The position numbers and the translations under genes were made by a program. From JBOGEB01 sp050743125 (GTDB lineage: Bacteria > Actinomycetota > Nitriliruptoria > Euzebyales > Egibacteraceae), in the NCBI GenBank assembly GCA_050743125.1, contig JBOGEB010000121.1, positions 1 to 13,189 of the forward strand: a stretch of 13,189 nucleotides of DNA, read 5' to 3'. Shown here piece by piece: positions 1 through 6,382 of this stretch. Position 1 is the stretch's first letter. Each line of letters starts with the position of its first letter. Below the pieces are notes generated by a model. That model worked only from the letters and a program-made list of their open reading frames with translations, searched no databases and was not told the DNA's origin.

Positions 1-299
1 CTCTGCTGTGGTCTGTGCGCTCATGGTCGCTGACTCTACGCCGAGGCCGTAGCACCCCCGTCGTCCCGCCAATCCGGGGCAACCGCCCTCTGACAGCCGC
101 GGCCGGGAGAAGGGGCTGACCGCGATCAGGTCCAGCGGGTCGAGTTCGTATCCCGGGCAGGGCCAGAAGGGGCGCAGACTGGGAACATTCGTTCGCTGCG
201 AGATTGAGCGCGCCCGTCCTGGCGACAGCCGCGGACACAGATTTCCTACCTCGGCAGGGCTTCCACAGTTGGTGGGCACGCGGATGTGCTGAAAAGTAG
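1..299. other. No supported gene
   Basis: No reading frame here gives a recognisable protein. An ATG at 24 on the minus strand would open a gene leaving the window (reading M-S-A-Q-T-T-A-E), but only eight codons are visible and there is no Shine-Dalgarno sequence, so it is not called. The stretch ends exactly at the target duplication of the MITE-like element. Confidence 0.5.
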
Positions 300-308
300 T
301 TCTGAGCA
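300..308. repeat. Target-site duplication, left copy
   Basis: The sequence ttctgagca is repeated identically at 527-535, and each copy directly touches one terminal inverted repeat of the MITE-like element. The lack of any mismatch suggests a fairly recent insertion. Confidence 0.75.
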
Positions 309-356
309 CGTGTTTGAGAATCGCGGCCTTGCCCCGTGGGCGAAGCGAAGCGGAGC

Positions 357-390
357 GCGGTTTCGGCGGCCACAAGCCGTCCGAAACCGC
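357..390. repeat. Inverted repeat (hairpin 1) inside the MITE
   Basis: The arms gcggtttcgg (357-366) and ccgaaaccgc (381-390) are perfectly complementary. An inner cggc (367-370) / gccg (376-379) pairing extends the stem past a one-base bulge at 380, leaving the loop cacaa. It could form a strong hairpin in RNA or extruded DNA. Confidence 0.75.
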
Positions 391-430
391 CTCAGATATA
401 ACAAAACCAGACGACGATCGCCTGACAACA

Positions 431-505
431 GGGTCGCGTCGCGTCCCGGAAAGAGGCTCCGACCTAAAAGGCTCTTCGCGAGCGGAACCCGACGCGACGC
501 GACCC
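431..505. repeat. Inverted repeat (hairpin 2) inside the MITE
   Basis: The arms gggtcgcgtcgcgtc (431-445) and gacgcgacgcgaccc (491-505) are a perfect 15-bp inverted repeat made of gcgtc units, separated by 45 nt. The loop contains a weaker aagag/ctctt pairing. With hairpin 1 it makes the element a two-hairpin structure. Confidence 0.8.
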
Positions 506-526
506 CCGGAATACTTCTCAAACACG

Positions 527-535
527 TTCTGAGCA
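527..535. repeat. Target-site duplication, right copy
   Basis: Identical to 300-308 and directly abutting the right terminal inverted repeat of the MITE-like element. Confidence 0.75.
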
Positions 536-628
536 GCGGATTGCAGCCGAACACAACCTGCTACCGACGAAATCCGCGCTGCCCCGCTGACCGCACGGCT
601 CGATTTCGGGCCGCCGTGGGTGCGTGGC

Positions 629-634
629 TATGAT
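629..634 (+). promoter_or_regulatory. Possible -10 box of the TPR gene
   Basis: TATGAT lies 57 bp upstream of the chosen ATG, matching a sigma70-type -10 hexamer in five of six positions. No convincing -35 lies 16-18 bp upstream, so the call rests on one hexamer. Confidence 0.25.
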
Positions 635-690
635 CCCTGCCTCCGTCGCGGGTGGCTGCCTGCGACAGGGTGCAACGTGGGAGCGGTGCG

Positions 691-2508
691 ATGGCTGACG
701 ACGACCACGCGTACGTCGAGCGGACGCTGGCGGAGCTGGAAGAGCTGCGCAAGCACTCGGAGGCGAAGCCGGACCTCGTGCGCCGGTTCGACGAGGCGGA
801 GGACACCCTGCCCGCAGGCTATGCGGTCGTGCTGGCCGCCGGCGACTGCGGCCGGGCGGGCTCGAAGCATCCGATCCCAGCCGAGGACCTGATCGGCCTG
901 GCCCGTGACTACTGCGCCCGGCGATGGCCCGGCGAGCCGGTCAGCGACGACGAGCTGCGCGCCGGCATCGACTGGGCCGCCTCGTGCCAGGAGGGCCAGC
1001 TCCCGCTGCTGATCCCGGACGGCGACGACGCGTACCGGGTGTCACCGGCGATCAGCGACAGGGCAGGGTTCGACGTGCCGCCGATCCCGCCCGAGACCTG
1101 GGACTGGCTGTTCACGCACCTGCCGCCCAGCGGCCTGCTGGAGGTCGGCAGCTGGGGGGAGCTGAACCACGACGAGGAGATCGCCGAGCGAGCCTGGACC
1201 CACGCCCTCCAGGCCGAGGACGAGCCGGTCCGGGCGGCGGCCGCGGTCAGCCTCGGCGTGCTGTGGGCGAATCGGGGAGAGAACGAGCGCGCCGTCGCGG
1301 TATTGGAGCCCGCGAACACCGGCCTGCTGACACCGGCGGGACAGGCAATAGCGGCGTTCATCCTCGGCCTGCTGTACGACCGTAGGAAGGACATCGAGCG
1401 GGCACGGAGCCACTACCAGCAGGCGATCGACCTGGATTACTGGCAGGCGTCGCCGCAGGCGTCGCACAACCTTGGGCTGCTGCTCGGGGAACTCGGTGAC
1501 GCGGACGGAGCCGAGGCGGCGTTCACCTACGCCATCGAGGCCAGGCTCAACCCGTACAGGGCTTCGGCGATGCACGCGCTGGCGATCACGCTCCAGAGGC
1601 TGGGAAAGCTCGACCGCGCCCAGGCCTACTACGAGCGAGCGATCGCCTCCGACGACATCTTCAGCGACGTGCCGTGCAATGCGGCGCTGAATCTCGGGCG
1701 CCTCCACGAGCAGCAGGGCGCGGACGACCAGGCGATGGCCGCCTACGAGCAGGCGCTCACCGGTTGCAAGACCGAGCGGATCGCGGAGGCGATCTGGCGC
1801 CACGCGCGTCTGGCCGCTCCCAAGGAGCAGGTCGATCCGATGGCCGTCTACCAACGGCTGCTCGGACGCCTGCCCGACTACATGGTGACAGGGACGACCT
1901 GCGAGCTCGGGCAGTGGCTGCATTATCAAGGTGAGCACGCCATGGCCGCGGCGCTGCTCGATCAGGCGATGGCGTCCGACTGGGGGCGCGACGCCACCGA
2001 GGCCGCCTTCTGGCGTGGCCGGTTCGCCCACGGCGAGGACGACGTCACGGCCCGGGCCGCCTACCAGCGGGTGATCGACGGCCACCATCCCGAGTACGCG
2101 GCACAGGCGACCAACAATCTCGGCGTGCTGCTCGCCCAGCACGGCGAGGAGGCTGAGGCGCTCGCGACGTTCACGTTGGCACAGGGCTGCTACCCGCGTG
2201 GCACAACCGCCGCGAAGGCCGCGTTCAACGCCGGGCTGATCCACGAGCGCGCCGGACGGACAGACGAGGCCCGTGCCGCCTTCGAGCAGGCGATCGACCC
2301 AGGCGACCCGATCCTCTTGCCCGACGCCGTCGCGCGTCTTGCCCGCCTGCTCCTGCGAGCCAACGACCAGGACGCCGCCGAGGCGCTGTTGGAGCAGTGG
2401 CGCAACGCCGACGATCCGGAGCTCGCCGCGGGCGTGGCGTACGTGTTCGAGGAGCTCCAGTCCGGTCCCACCTCGCCTGATCTGGAGCTGCTGACCGAAC
2501 CCTGGTAA
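691..2508 (+). CDS. TPR-repeat protein, 605 aa
   Basis: The protein is acidic, soluble and mostly helical. From about residue 165 to 590 it is built of tetratricopeptide repeats; clear units are at 255-285 (ASHNLGLLLGELGDADGAE) and 292-320 (MHALAITLQRLGKLDRAQ), with others near the C-terminus (NNLGVLLAQHGEEAEA, FNAGLIHERAGRTDEARAAF). TPRs form a superhelix that binds proteins. Residues about 41-124, beginning PAGYAVVLAAGDCGRAG and ending near LLIPDGDDAYRVSP, resemble from memory a segment that precedes TPRs in some actinobacterial STAND-NTPase proteins, but no NTPase domain is present. The ATG at 691 was preferred over the in-frame GTG at 652 because a gggag lies about 8 nt upstream of it. 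The gene stands alone, convergent with the permease genes. Its partner is unknown. Confidence 0.85.
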   Translation: MADDDHAYVERTLAELEELRKHSEAKPDLVRRFDEAEDTLPAGYAVVLAAGDCGRAGSKHPIPAEDLIGLARDYCARRWPGEPVSDDELRAGIDWAASCQEGQLPLLIPDGDDAYRVSPAISDRAGFDVPPIPPETWDWLFTHLPPSGLLEVGSWGELNHDEEIAERAWTHALQAEDEPVRAAAAVSLGVLWANRGENERAVAVLEPANTGLLTPAGQAIAAFILGLLYDRRKDIERARSHYQQAIDLDYWQASPQASHNLGLLLGELGDADGAEAAFTYAIEARLNPYRASAMHALAITLQRLGKLDRAQAYYERAIASDDIFSDVPCNAALNLGRLHEQQGADDQAMAAYEQALTGCKTERIAEAIWRHARLAAPKEQVDPMAVYQRLLGRLPDYMVTGTTCELGQWLHYQGEHAMAAALLDQAMASDWGRDATEAAFWRGRFAHGEDDVTARAAYQRVIDGHHPEYAAQATNNLGVLLAQHGEEAEALATFTLAQGCYPRGTTAAKAAFNAGLIHERAGRTDEARAAFEQAIDPGDPILLPDAVARLARLLLRANDQDAAEALLEQWRNADDPELAAGVAYVFEELQSGPTSPDLELLTEPW

Positions 2509-2585
2509 GCCGGGCTCACGGCTCTCGCTCTTCCATGGGCACCGGGTTCAGTGACTCCAGCGGGTCGCCGACATCAGGTGCGGTG

Positions 2586-3482
2586 TCAGGTGTCGAGTTT
2601 CGGGTCGATGGCCTCGCGCAGGCCGTCCCCGATCAGGTTGACCGCCAGCACCGACGCCACGATCGCGAAACCGGGGAAGAACACGAGGTGTGGCGAGCTC
2701 TGCATCCGGTTGACGTTGTCCGCCAGGATCTTGCCCCACTCGGGGAGGGCGGGGTCCGCCGGGCCGAGCCCCAGGAAGCTCAGGCCGGCGACGTCGACGA
2801 TCGCGGTCGCCGTCGCGAGCGTCGCCTGGACGATCACCGGCGCGACCGAGTTCGGGAGGATGTGGGTGAGCAGCAGACGGCGGCGCGACGCCCCCAGCGA
2901 CCGGGCGGCCAGGACGTAGTCGGACTGGCGGACCCCGAGCATCGTCCCGCGCAGCAGCCGCGCGAAGATCGGGACGTTCACGACCCCGACCGCGACCATG
3001 ACCTGCGCCAGACCGCGGCCGAGGAGCGCGACGAGGCCGATCGCGAGCAACAGGCTGGGGACGGCCAGCAGGACGTCCATCAGGCGCATGACCACCGCGT
3101 CGAGCTTGCCGCCAGCCGCCCCGGCGACCGCACCCAGCACGAGCCCGCCGGACAGGCCCACCGCCACCGACACGATCCCGACGACCAGCGAGAGCCGCGC
3201 GCCGTAGACGACCCGCGAGCACAGGTCCCGGCCCTGCTCGTCAAGGCCGAACAGGTGGTCCGGCGACGGCCCGGGCGGGACCGCCGCCAGCCCGCCGACC
3301 CGCTGGTCCGGGCCGGACGGCGCGACCAGCGGCGCGAGCAGCGCGACGCCGACGAACACGAGCAGAAGCACCGCGCCGACGATCGCGCCGGGGTTGCGGA
3401 CCAGCCGCTGCCAGACGTCCCGCCACAGGCCCGACCGCTGCTCGAGCGCGAGCTCGGCGGCATGCGCCCCGACAACGCTCAC
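2586..3482 (-). CDS. Peptide/nickel-type ABC transporter permease, DppC/OppC-like
   Basis: This is an inner-membrane permease subunit of the binding-protein-dependent 1 family; with the B subunit it would form the channel for peptides or similar substrates. An N-terminal anchor (about residues 33-54, AIVGAVLLLVFVGVALLAP) precedes a periplasmic loop and the conserved FGLDEQGRDLCSR segment (78-90), where GTDxxGRD is usual. Four to five more hydrophobic segments follow. The EAA loop that contacts the ATPase is at about 189-211 (YVLAARSLGASRRRLLLTHI). Length (298 aa) is normal. It starts with a GTG whose last two bases belong to the TGA stop of the B gene (GTGA, 3479-3482), so the two are probably translationally coupled. 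No ATPase or binding protein is adjacent, so the substrate is open. Confidence 0.92.
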   Translation of the reverse strand: MSVVGAHAAELALEQRSGLWRDVWQRLVRNPGAIVGAVLLLVFVGVALLAPLVAPSGPDQRVGGLAAVPPGPSPDHLFGLDEQGRDLCSRVVYGARLSLVVGIVSVAVGLSGGLVLGAVAGAAGGKLDAVVMRLMDVLLAVPSLLLAIGLVALLGRGLAQVMVAVGVVNVPIFARLLRGTMLGVRQSDYVLAARSLGASRRRLLLTHILPNSVAPVIVQATLATATAIVDVAGLSFLGLGPADPALPEWGKILADNVNRMQSSPHLVFFPGFAIVASVLAVNLIGDGLREAIDPKLDT

Positions 3483-4483
3483 CGGTACCGGATCCTCGGG
3501 TTACAGAAGGCGTACGAGAGGTCGACGAGCAGGTTCACCAGCACGACGACCAGCACGAAAAACAGGATCCCGGCCTGAAGGACCGCGTAGTCGCGGAAGC
3601 GGATCGCGTCGAGGATCCAGCTGCCGACCCCCGGCCACGCGAACACCGTCTCCGTGAGCACCGCCCCGGTCAGCAGCAGCCCGGCCTGGAGCCCGACCAC
3701 GGTGACGACGGGCAGCAGCGCGTTCGCGAGGACGTGCCGGCGGTCGACGGCGAGGCTGCCCAGACCCTTCGCGCGGGCAGTGCGGACGTAGCCCTCGCAC
3801 AGGACGTCGAGCGTCGCCGCACGGGTGATCCGCGCGACGACCGCGAGCGGGATCGTGCCGAGCGCGACCGCCGGCAGGACGAGGTGGCGGAGCGCGTCGG
3901 CGAGCGCGTCGACGTCGCCGGCCAGCAGCGCGTCGAGCAGGTAAAAGCCCGTCGGGTGAGCGAGGCTGCGGGTGACGTCGAGCCGGCCCAAGCTCGGCAA
4001 CCACCCGAGCCTCACCGCGAACACGTACTTCAGCATCAGCGCGAGGAAGAACACCGGGAAGCTGACCCCGACCAGCGACGCGGCCAGGCTGGCGTGGTCG
4101 AGCAGCCCCTGACGGCGCTTCGCGGCGGCGAACCCGAGCGGGACGCCGACGCCGACCGCGAACAGCATCGCCGCGAGGCTCAACTCGACCGTGGCGGGGA
4201 AACGCTCTTTCAGCTCGTCGAGGACCGGCCGCCGCGACCGCACCGACACGCCGAGGTCACCGCGCGCGACCGCGCGCAAATACCCGACGTACTGGACGCG
4301 CAGCGGCCGCTCCAGGCCGAGCTGGCGCTCCAGCTGCGCCCGCGACACGGCCGTCGCGCGCTCCCCCAACAACGCCTGGGCCGGCCCACCCGGCAGCGCC
4401 CGCACGAACGCGAACACGACCACCGACAGCCCGATCAGCACAGGCACGAGCGCAACCAGCCGCCGCGCGCTGTAGATCAACAT
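3479..4483 (-). CDS. Peptide/nickel-type ABC transporter permease, DppB/OppB-like
   Basis: This is the partner permease of the downstream C-type subunit. At 334 aa it has the normal length. Residues 1-30 (MLIYSARRLVALVPVLIGLS followed by VVVFAFVRAL) are the typical N-terminus of DppB proteins, then come the PGGP turn (31-34), the FPATVELSLAAML segment (95-107), the EAA loop (about 230-257, GYVRTARAKGLGS) and TETVFAWPGVGSWILDAI (277-294). The frame stays open to 4594, but the extra 37 residues are not family-like, so the ATG at 4483 is chosen; no clear Shine-Dalgarno sequence precedes it. A broken second copy of this gene lies at 5419-5652. ATPase and solute-binding genes are absent from the window. 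Confidence 0.92.
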   Translation of the reverse strand: MLIYSARRLVALVPVLIGLSVVVFAFVRALPGGPAQALLGERATAVSRAQLERQLGLERPLRVQYVGYLRAVARGDLGVSVRSRRPVLDELKERFPATVELSLAAMLFAVGVGVPLGFAAAKRRQGLLDHASLAASLVGVSFPVFFLALMLKYVFAVRLGWLPSLGRLDVTRSLAHPTGFYLLDALLAGDVDALADALRHLVLPAVALGTIPLAVVARITRAATLDVLCEGYVRTARAKGLGSLAVDRRHVLANALLPVVTVVGLQAGLLLTGAVLTETVFAWPGVGSWILDAIRFRDYAVLQAGILFFVLVVVLVNLLVDLSYAFCNPRIRYR

Positions 4484-4596
4484 GTGGAGGACAGATTGTG
4501 GTACACGAGGGTCACGACCATCGGAGTATCGGTGCGGCTCGACGAAGACGCTCGCCCAGGCGGACGACCAGCAACGGTGCACCGAGGACAGCAACG

Positions 4597-4811
4597 ATGG
4601 CCGTGGTCAGCGTGCGCTGCATCGTCCACGACGTCGATGATGCGATCGCGTTCCACCGAGAGACTGGGCTCACCGTCGATGCTCACCCCGGGGTCTGCGA
4701 TCCTGACGCGGGATGGCCCGACCGGTCCTGGAGGACCCAGCCGGCAACCCCATCGAGCTGTTCCAACCGCACAGCGGTGCATGCCCTCACGCCGAGGACC
4801 CGGCGCGCTGA
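4597..4811 (+). pseudogene. VOC-family (glyoxalase-like) protein relic
   Basis: The N-terminus reads MAVVSVRCIVHDVDDAIAFH from an ATG at 4597, the standard first strand and helix of a VOC-superfamily domain. From 4728, in a different frame, the sequence reads LEDPAGNPIELFQP and stops at 4809-4811; this is the standard last strand of the same domain. Roughly 60-70 residues between them are missing, and the two pieces are out of frame. It is therefore an internally deleted, dead gene. It is divergent from the permease B gene. Confidence 0.8.
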
Positions 4812-4955
4812 CCGGATGGGTAGTTGGCGCTGTTGCGAGTTGAGCCAGTCGAGCGGATCCACGGCAGCAAGCGTCCGAGACCAGAATCGTCGACCGGCTC
4901 CTCGACATTCGCCAGGGGCGTTGGTCTCGTGAACGGCGTGGTCACAGCACAGGGG

Positions 4956-5342
4956 TCATGCCGCTCGCGAGCGGCGCGTTCGGTGACCTCCTCCAGATGA
5001 CCGTCGCCCCTTCAGGAGACGCCGCAGGACCAGCAGTGCGACGACCGCCACGGTCTGCCCACCGAGGATGACGCGGTTGAGGTTCAGGGCCGGCCGCCAG
5101 CGCACCGACTGGCCGTCGATGACATAGACCCCGGCGGGCTTGGCGGCCAGCGCGAACCCGCCTCCCTTGCCCTCCTGCGGCTTGCCGCTCGGGCCCTCCC
5201 CTTCGCCCCCGCCGCCTCCCGCGGCGCCCCGCACGGAGGCCACCGGAATCACCGTGATGCTGCCCCGCTCGTACGGATCACCGAAGACACGGGAGACGGT
5301 CAGCGCGTCCCGCACGTCTCTGGCCATATCCGTGAAATCCAT
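4956..5342 (-). CDS. GerW/YtfJ-family sporulation protein
   Basis: The 128-aa protein begins MDFTDMARDVRDALTVSRVF, continues with GDPYERGSITVIPVASVRG, a Gly/Glu-rich linker, and FALAAKPAGVYVIDGQSVRW. It ends with a hydrophobic segment (VILGGQTVAVVALLVLRRLL) and a basic tail. This order and length match the Spore_YtfJ (GerW) family, linked in Bacillus to spore germination and widely present in spore-forming actinomycetes, where the exact role is less clear. The ATG at 5342 is preferred over 5363 because it follows gaaggaggag at ideal distance. It lies downstream of the broken permease copy on the same strand and appears intact. Confidence 0.88.
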   Translation of the reverse strand: MDFTDMARDVRDALTVSRVFGDPYERGSITVIPVASVRGAAGGGGGEGEGPSGKPQEGKGGGFALAAKPAGVYVIDGQSVRWRPALNLNRVILGGQTVAVVALLVLRRLLKGRRSSGGGHRTRRSRAA

Positions 5343-5418
5343 CGTGCTCCTCCTTCGCGTCACGAGCTGCTGCTCGTACTGGCTCGACCGTACCCGGCCG
5401 ACGCCTGCCGATACGCTC

Positions 5419-5652
5419 GATGAACCCGAGCGGGATGCCGGCGCCCACCGCGAACAGCATCGCCGCGAAGCTCAACTCGACGGTGGCCGGAAACGCTGGC
5501 GCGCTCCTCGATGACCAGGCGCCGCGAGCGTGCCGGGACCCCGAGGTCGCCGTGGCGCCCGGTAGCGCCCGCACGAACGCGAACACCATCGCCGACAGTC
5601 CGATCAGCACGGCTACGAGCGAGACCAGCCGCCGGGCGATGGAGACCAACAT
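5419..5652 (-). pseudogene. Broken second copy of the DppB-like permease gene
   Basis: The N-terminus MLVSIARRLVSLVAVLIGLS then AMVFAFVRALPG closely parallels residues 1-32 of the intact permease at 3479-4483. About 45 codons are then missing. The next piece reads GDLGVPARSRRLVIEE in another frame, and FPATVELSFAAMLFAVGAGI then PLGF in the first frame. Homology stops at about 5420, losing the remaining two thirds. DNA similarity is visible directly: gaacccgagcggga and cgaacagcatcgccgcga occur in both copies. The flank just before the ATG is also alike, so the duplication included some upstream DNA. It cannot make a functional permease. Confidence 0.88.
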
Positions 5653-6012
5653 GCGGATGACACCTGAGCACACCAAGGTCATACCTCGCTGTATCCCTGA
5701 TGTGCGTTGATCCAAGCCGCCGCAGAGGTCGCGGCGCTCCATACGAACAAGACCGACCGCATGGAGGCCGCAGCCCTGATAGAGGAACGCGTGCTCCGTT
5801 CCGTGGGTACGCGCTGCGGCTCCACAGAGAGTCCGCCACGAGCAGCACGTCAAACAGCACAGGACCGTCGTGCAGCTCACCGCGCTACTCCCCCTCGAGG
5901 GGACGAGAGCCACTGCGTGAGCATCGCCCGACGGAAACGCCCGGCCCCGTATATCTACACCTATGCGCTACCTATGAGGGGATTCCACGCTCGGATGTAC
6001 ATTTCGCTCCAG
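5653..6012. other. 360 bp without a recognisable gene
   Basis: A plus-strand frame at 5707-6027 is open (106 codons from a TTG, beginning with an Ala-rich segment that contains NKTDRMEAAALIEERVL). It has no convincing ribosome-binding site, matches no family I know and dissolves into low-complexity Arg/Ala sequence. Minus-strand frames are equally unconvincing. It is probably decayed DNA between two relics. Confidence 0.4.
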
Positions 6013-6252
6013 CTAGCAGTCGGTTGAGGTGAGGATTTGACCCACGGATGTTCCGTCTGTTTCTGTCTGCTTCTTCGTGAGGTAGAGGTCGGCGGCATGT
6101 GGTTCGGTGCCGTTGTCGAGAGTCCAGCCGCCTTCGAGGCTGCTGTCCGAGGGTGTCGATGGGCCGAATAGTGCGGTAAGGTCGGGTGCGGGGGCGATGA
6201 AGCCGTCATGGTCGGCGATGTTGACCCACCGCCGCAACATCGGGGCCAACAC
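6013..6252 (-). pseudogene. C-terminal remnant of an alpha/beta-hydrolase-like protein
   Basis: The 79-codon frame reads RWVNIADHDGFIAPAPDLTA, then LFGPSTPSDSS and EPHAADLYLT before a stop at 6013. A W-x-N-I-A-D-x-x-D-x-I segment followed by a P-H-x-x-x-x-Y-L segment resembles, from memory, the C-terminal end of actinobacterial alpha/beta-hydrolase-fold proteins, the His being the likely last triad member. Nothing upstream in frame supplies the nucleophile or core sheet, so the protein is N-terminally truncated. A short independent gene is possible but less likely. Confidence 0.5.
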
Positions 6253-6316
6253 AGTTCAAGTCGATGCCGCCTGCGTGGATTCGCAGTAGCTGCGGCGCCA
6301 TCTTGAAAACGGCCGA

Positions 6317-6347
6317 GCGAGCGGCGGCGATCATTTGCGCGGCTCGC
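6317..6347 (-). terminator. Possible terminator of the TIR operon
   Basis: On the minus strand, GCGAGC and GCTCGC can pair (plus-strand positions 6342-6347 and 6317-6322), and a TTTTC tract follows about 7 nt after the stem. It lies about 36 bp downstream of the last gene of the operon. The inner stem is imperfect, so the call is weak. Confidence 0.3.
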
Positions 6348-6382
6348 CAAGCGTTCCCGGCAGCAGCCGCCCATCCGCCCCC

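Larger units (their letters stand above)
309..526. mobile_element. MITE-like non-autonomous element, 218 bp
   Basis: The left terminus cgtgtttgagaa (309-320) and the right terminus ttctcaaacacg (515-526) are perfect 12-bp inverted repeats. The 9-bp sequence ttctgagca abuts both ends as a direct repeat (300-308 and 527-535), as expected of a target-site duplication made on insertion. There is no transposase reading frame inside; the interior consists largely of two long inverted repeats (357-390 and 431-505). This is the structure of a miniature inverted-repeat element moved in trans by a transposase elsewhere. A 9-bp duplication fits several DDE IS families, and I cannot name the parent. It sits about 165 bp upstream of the TPR gene and may influence its transcription. 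Confidence 0.8.

Noticed and set aside
1..24. Minus-strand ATG at 24 reading MSAQTTAE off the left edge
   Set aside because: Only eight codons are visible with no ribosome-binding site; it cannot be supported.
431..505. Repeated gcgtc units considered as a CRISPR or tandem repeat array
   Set aside because: They form the two arms of one inverted repeat inside the MITE, with no regular repeat-spacer pattern.
1042..2244. Minus-strand open frame opposite the TPR gene
   Set aside because: No family resemblance, while the plus-strand frame has clear TPR units.
2535..3578. Plus-strand open frame opposite the permease C gene
   Set aside because: Low-complexity Arg/Asp/Gln translation and antisense to a real gene.
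4484..4594. Upstream extension of the permease B gene by 37 codons
   Set aside because: The extra residues are not membrane-like or family-like, and the family N-terminus begins exactly at the ATG at 4483.
3734..4843. Long plus-strand open frame (369 codons) opposite the permease B gene
   Set aside because: It is rich in Arg/Gln/His/Asp with no hydrophobic core and is antisense to a clearly recognisable permease; high-GC antisense shadow.
5707..6027. Plus-strand open frame of 106 codons
   Set aside because: TTG start, no ribosome-binding site, no recognisable domain and low-complexity end.
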